A DNA stretch of 64,000 nt from Turicimonas muris (GTDB taxonomy: Bacteria; Pseudomonadota; Gammaproteobacteria; Burkholderiales; Burkholderiaceae_F): contig NZ_NHMP01000010.1 of the NCBI RefSeq assembly GCF_002221595.1, forward strand, positions 1 to 64,000, written 5' to 3'. Position 1 is the stretch's first letter; every line of letters starts with the position of its first letter. The notes beneath the pieces were generated by a model. That model searched no databases. It was not told where the DNA came from and saw only the letters and a list, made by a program, of their open reading frames with translations. Positions 62,101 through 64,000 of this stretch are shown here, piece by piece. The translations under genes were made by a program, and so were the position numbers.

Positions 62101-62235
62101 CTCTTGAGTATCGTGCAGCTTCCAAGGTTTGACTTGTCCTGGAACAAATCTGCCGGCAGCTTTTGCGCTGAAGGCAGCAGAAGCAAGACTAAATGCTGCA
62201 GACGATTTTAGAAAATGTCTTCGTGTAGTTTGCAT
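59110..62235 (-). CDS. fdoG: Formate dehydrogenase alpha subunit, Mo/W-bis-MGD, cysteine type
   Basis: A 1041-residue catalytic subunit. A twin-arginine signal (TTRRHFLKSSAAF) directs it to the periplasmic side. The [4Fe-4S] ligands are Cys50, Cys53, Cys57 and Cys85. Cys198 in QTRVCHSSTV stands where E. coli FdnG/FdoG have selenocysteine, with a TGC codon and the following active-site His199. FGRGSMTSHW comes next. The whole length matches the membrane-bound formate dehydrogenase-N/O family. It heads the operon and needs FdhD (45293) for activity. Confidence 0.95.
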   Translation of the reverse strand: MQTTRRHFLKSSAAFSLASAAFSAKAAGRFVPGQVKPWKLHDTQEFLNICCYCSGGCGTICSVRDGQLVNIEGDPDNPCNLGGLCPKGSALTGLRDIVSPKQKLINHPYRLTQPLVRRPGSKEWEPISWSQIIDEIARAIKKTRDESYTAVENGVTVNRCEGIASFGAAQLNNEEGYLVQKFARSLGVVQIDNQTRVCHSSTVSGLAPSFGRGSMTSHWCDFQNSDVILSIGANNVENHPLSSRWVHKAVDKGAKWIVVDPRFNRTASQADIFAHIRPGTDIAFFGGMINYILSNNLYQKEYVKAYTNATYLINKDFNFDVDDGLFTGWEDKEHAYDNRTWMYQTEEVIPWDSEPGANGAWINNPGVPKFNAPALKVPKKDPTLQDPHCVLNLMAKHYSRYTLEKVYEVTGIDPELLELIYKTYAASGAPEKSGNILYALGQTQHSYGSQNCRIMCVVQLLLGNVGVAGGGINALRGEPNVQGSTDIGATMDFTPGYLAWPISQKHPTLNAYLSAETYAAGYYMNKPKFMVSLLKEWFGENATAENDYCYDLLPKRSLKHNDSTIPSFQYMNEGQVKGYLVWGMNPAHSASNAKFTRHAMAKLDWLVVADWFETETASFWKAPDMDPTKINTTVYMLPAALIYEKEGSINNSGRWMQWRQKAIEPQGQAKSDFEILSRLFLRIRQIYANEGGVNPEQILKVNWNYRDPMGHLDVKSVSHALNGYNTKTGKLLGGYHQLTADGSTACGDWIFGGFYNNEVAKWDPMEQPCARRSLNDPSGLGLYSEWSFSWPANRRVLYNRASADPQGKPWNPNKMLVSWNGEKWVNNDVGDFVTSKVENGKVVQVPPNDNAFFMTWEQHSRLFAYPMKDGPMPEHYEPYESPVKNLLNGRNDSPMVQFTQWKNVQRGNAEEFPIVATSYSITEHWQSGTQTRNIPWLVEVQPQPFVEISEELAKEKGIRNGDRIRVFNKRGSIVAWAMVTVRLRPMTVNNKPVHTIGLVHHWSWASAFSTGDTMNDLTPNVGDPNSYIPEYKAFLVNVEKA

Positions 62236-62755
62236 AATGCCTAGAATTCCTTTTCCGAGGTGCTTCCAAAAAAGGGGGTGGAATTTGCCTCAGACGATAG
62301 TAGTGTTGGGGGATCCAACTATTCCAAGGAACTATAAAAGTGAATATTCAAACAGACAATCATCCACTCGGCTTAATGGGCAATTATTAAGAGTTATAAA
62401 AATATATACATCATTAGTTATAGAATTTGTCTAGATTGATTGAACGCCAGGGAGTTTACAAAAATAGGAGGGTATTGCTGATCATTCAAGAACGGACGAT
62501 ATTCCTATCTAAACGGATGAATTGTGAAATCTAAACTTACAATTGATAATACAAATTAAAATATTTTTTCCTGTTCTTGCGTAAGAAATGTGGCTTTTAT
62601 ATTAAAGAAAACACTTAGCAGGTTATTCAAGAAAACCCTTATTTATACATTGATCTTGATAACTCTTTTTGGTTAATAAGTAAGAGATTTACGCCGGATC
62701 CTTCTTATTATTGAGTTACTAATGTGAAATTTTTTCACGGTTTTTGGAGATAAAG
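62236..62755. other. Divergent AT-rich intergenic region
   Basis: Lies between fdoG (minus) and the three-repeat protein (plus), and should hold both promoters. TTGATCTTGATAAC at 62650-62663 is half like an FNR site but the second half does not fit. I see no repeat or structured RNA. Confidence 0.45.
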
Positions 62756-63130
62756 ATGTCACTAGTTAAATGGGACGTTTCAGTGCCGGAAGAGTTAAAT
62801 GATGCCGCCATGAAATATCTAGCCGAAAGCGGACAAGGAGTCGAAGGACTTTCAAATTTGGTCGCAACAGCAGTAGGTAAATTCGTTCAGGATCCTAGAG
62901 CTCTGGATAAAGAAAGTGATGTGACCGAAGGCGAGCTGAATGACTTAATTGCTGCTTCTTTGGCTAAGTTCAAAGAAAAATACAGCGGAATAACTGAAGG
63001 AGAAATCCGGGACATGATTAATCAGGCGGTCCAAAAGACGAAAGAAAAGTATTCTGGAATCACCTTTGGTCAATTCAATGATATGGTCAATGAAGGAGTC
63101 AAAACTCTTAAAGATAAGCTAACCAAGTAA
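62756..63130 (+). CDS. Small helical protein with three approximate 23-residue repeats
   Basis: A 124-residue acidic protein started at ATG 62756, which has GGAG seven bases upstream; a TTG 12 bp earlier lies inside that SD. After an N-terminal part (VPEELNDAAMKYLAESG), three repeat units run in a row: VTEGELNDLIAASLAKF, then KEKYSGITEGEIRDMINQAV and KEKYSGITFGQFNDMVNEGV. Each looks like two short helices. I do not recognise a family. A strong terminator follows, so it is a single-gene unit. Confidence 0.7.
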   Translation: MSLVKWDVSVPEELNDAAMKYLAESGQGVEGLSNLVATAVGKFVQDPRALDKESDVTEGELNDLIAASLAKFKEKYSGITEGEIRDMINQAVQKTKEKYSGITFGQFNDMVNEGVKTLKDKLTK

Positions 63131-63146
63131 GAAACTCTCTTTTCAT

Positions 63147-63170
63147 AAAGGCTCCAAAGGAGCCTTTTTT
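63147..63170. terminator. Terminator
   Basis: AAAGGCTCC-AAAGG-AGCCTTT type hairpin with a six-T tail on the plus strand, overlapping the stop codon of the convergent deaminase gene. Confidence 0.85.
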
Positions 63171-63585
63171 AGAGTTGTTCGACTTTAATACCTGATTTTT
63201 TTAAGAATTCGAGTCCGTCTGAGCTCCGGTAAGTAGTGTGGTAGTACACTTCTTTTATCCCACACTTTTGAATAAGAAGAGAGCAGTGGAGGCAAGGGCT
63301 GTGAGTAATAAAAATTTTTGCGCCTTCGGATGAATAGCCATTCTGAGCCAGTTTGGCAATCGCATTTAGTTCAGCATGCTGGACTTCCGGCTTCGTGATA
63401 AGTTTTCCATCGACTTCATCCTCACAGCAATTATCGTAACCGGTAGGCATTCCGTTCCAACCGAAAGAAATAATGGAATGATTTTTCACTATCACGCATC
63501 CAACTTTGAGACGCTTCGCATAACTTCTTTTTGAAGTTAGAAGAGCAATCTCCATGTACATGGCGTTATCTTTTTTGATATCCAT
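63169..63585 (-). CDS. dCMP deaminase family protein (ComEB-like)
   Basis: A 138-residue cytidine/deoxycytidylate deaminase-fold protein from the ATG of MDIKKDNAMYMEIA; an in-frame start 20 codons upstream has no conserved character. The zinc site is HAELNAIAKLA and PCLHCSLLIQKCGI, and NGMPTGYDNCCED holds extra cysteines, as in dCMP deaminases. It would make dUMP from dCMP or deaminate a related base. SD is weak. Its end overlaps the terminator of the neighbouring gene. Confidence 0.88.
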   Translation of the reverse strand: MDIKKDNAMYMEIALLTSKRSYAKRLKVGCVIVKNHSIISFGWNGMPTGYDNCCEDEVDGKLITKPEVQHAELNAIAKLAQNGYSSEGAKIFITHSPCLHCSLLIQKCGIKEVYYHTTYRSSDGLEFLKKSGIKVEQL

Positions 63586-63703
63586 TTTTTTCTCTCTGAA
63601 AAGAAAACCAAAACGGATTTTAGCAATTTGAGCCGAAAGCCTCAAAAATACGGTTCAAAATGGATTTTGTGTAGCTTCCGGAAATAGTCAGTGTGCTAAC
63701 CTT

Positions 63704-64000
63704 ATGAAAATATTTCTTACAGGTCTAGCTATGAAAGTTTTACTTGCCTTAATCTGTTTTATCGGAATGCTTCTCCATTCATTATTTGGATATTTTCTGT
63801 ATGTGAAAGGAGAAAATATTTTTTATCCCGAACAAAAACAAATTCAAATTCTAAATAAAACAGCTACAGCTTTGCTTCAAAAGGTTCCGGATACTATTGA
63901 AGTTTCGCCGTCTAATAATACAGAAAATAAAGTTGAAGTACCAAAAGTAGAAATGCTTCAAAAATCTGCTTCAATTGAGGCAAAAAGTGAACCTTCATTA
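63704..64000 (+). CDS. Membrane-anchored protein, partial (cut by window end)
   Basis: An open frame of 99 codons without a stop before the window ends. It opens with a basic residue and a hydrophobic span (about residues 8-35, LLALICFIGMLLHSLFGYF-like), then a Lys/Gln/Glu/Pro-rich linker. A second in-frame ATG at 63731 with AGG upstream is the better start. A single N-terminal membrane anchor with a long flexible linker is typical of periplasmic or TonB/SPOR-type proteins, but no family can be named from this part. Confidence 0.6.
   Translation, partial: MKIFLTGLAMKVLLALICFIGMLLHSLFGYFLYVKGENIFYPEQKQIQILNKTATALLQKVPDTIEVSPSNNTENKVEVPKVEMLQKSASIEAKSEPSL

Noticed and set aside
62650-62663. 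FNR-like site upstream of the three-repeat protein gene
   Set aside because: Only the first half (TTGAT) fits; the second half ATAAC does not match ATCAA well.
1-64000. CRISPR arrays, rRNA genes, toxin-antitoxin pairs or prophage modules
   Set aside because: I saw no regularly spaced direct repeats, rRNA motifs, paired small toxin genes or phage structural genes in the window.

Overview
The window reads as chromosome of a low-GC betaproteobacterium, most likely a gut-associated member of the Sutterellaceae (Parasutterella/Sutterella-like). This is inferred from the gene set: a TctABC system with a Bug-type receptor, a FdnGHI/FdoGHI-type formate dehydrogenase, a DUF3482/DUF2868 pair, a C199/C208-type OxyR, and a lifestyle built on amino acids and peptides. 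No rRNA or marker phylogeny is available here, so the genus is not certain. Gene density is high, SD sequences are ordinary, and several genes start with TTG or GTG.

Layout. 1-153: the 5' end of a group II intron leaves the window on the left; it sits directly behind the terminator of lrgAB. 182-3830: lrgBA, threonine aldolase and leucyl aminopeptidase, all minus strand. 3981-8977: a four-gene HlyD/dual-ATPase/two-permease exporter. 9096-17429: a LysR regulator divergent from a Tat-exported B3-type metallo-hydrolase, an AraC regulator, and a plus-strand catabolic run (YgeY-like hydrolase, diaminopropionate ammonia-lyase, FAD/lactate-type dehydrogenase, asparaginase). 17436-22762: a DUF945 protein, rarD and a tripartite tricarboxylate transporter (tctB-tctA-tctC). 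22876-24603: a complete ISNCY/IS1202-like element with an 18-bp target duplication. 24732-31597: queH, an HTH protein, yggS-proC, oxyR, recG and a GntR/UTRA regulator.

32091-36874: a Sel1-repeat protein, tRNA-Ala(CGC), a poorly conserved stretch with orphan and broken genes, a DUF2156 protein and a thioredoxin-like protein. 36994-44355: a dihydrouridine synthase, a secreted protein of unknown function, an orphan DNA-binding-like protein, an alanyl-tRNA editing protein, and a zinc/cadmium ATPase with a 110-residue His/Cys-rich head divergent from its MerR regulator. 44637-48424: a UmuD-like protein with an unusual N-terminus, fdhD, a tandem universal stress protein, a possible 33-residue membrane peptide and a TRIC/YicG channel. 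48454-50299: an IS1182-family element lodged in a palindromic site. 50321-57185: the DUF3482 GTPase/DUF2868 pair, the rng-gph-ybaK operon and an MFS transporter. 57383-62235: the formate dehydrogenase operon with a cysteine-type catalytic subunit. 62756-64000: a small three-repeat protein, a dCMP-deaminase-like enzyme and a gene cut by the window end.

How the genes work together. Peptidase, threonine aldolase, asparaginase, diaminopropionate lyase and a carboxylate importer suggest an asaccharolytic metabolism living on amino acids and organic acids. Formate dehydrogenase, with FdhD 11 kb away, would feed electrons to the quinone pool. The stretches most worth a second look are the shared DNA-binding-like module of two otherwise unrelated proteins (39288 and 44637), the UmuD-like protein whose catalytic lysine looks shifted, a compact foldable intergenic RNA at 14461-14560, and the target choices of the intron and the two insertion sequences.
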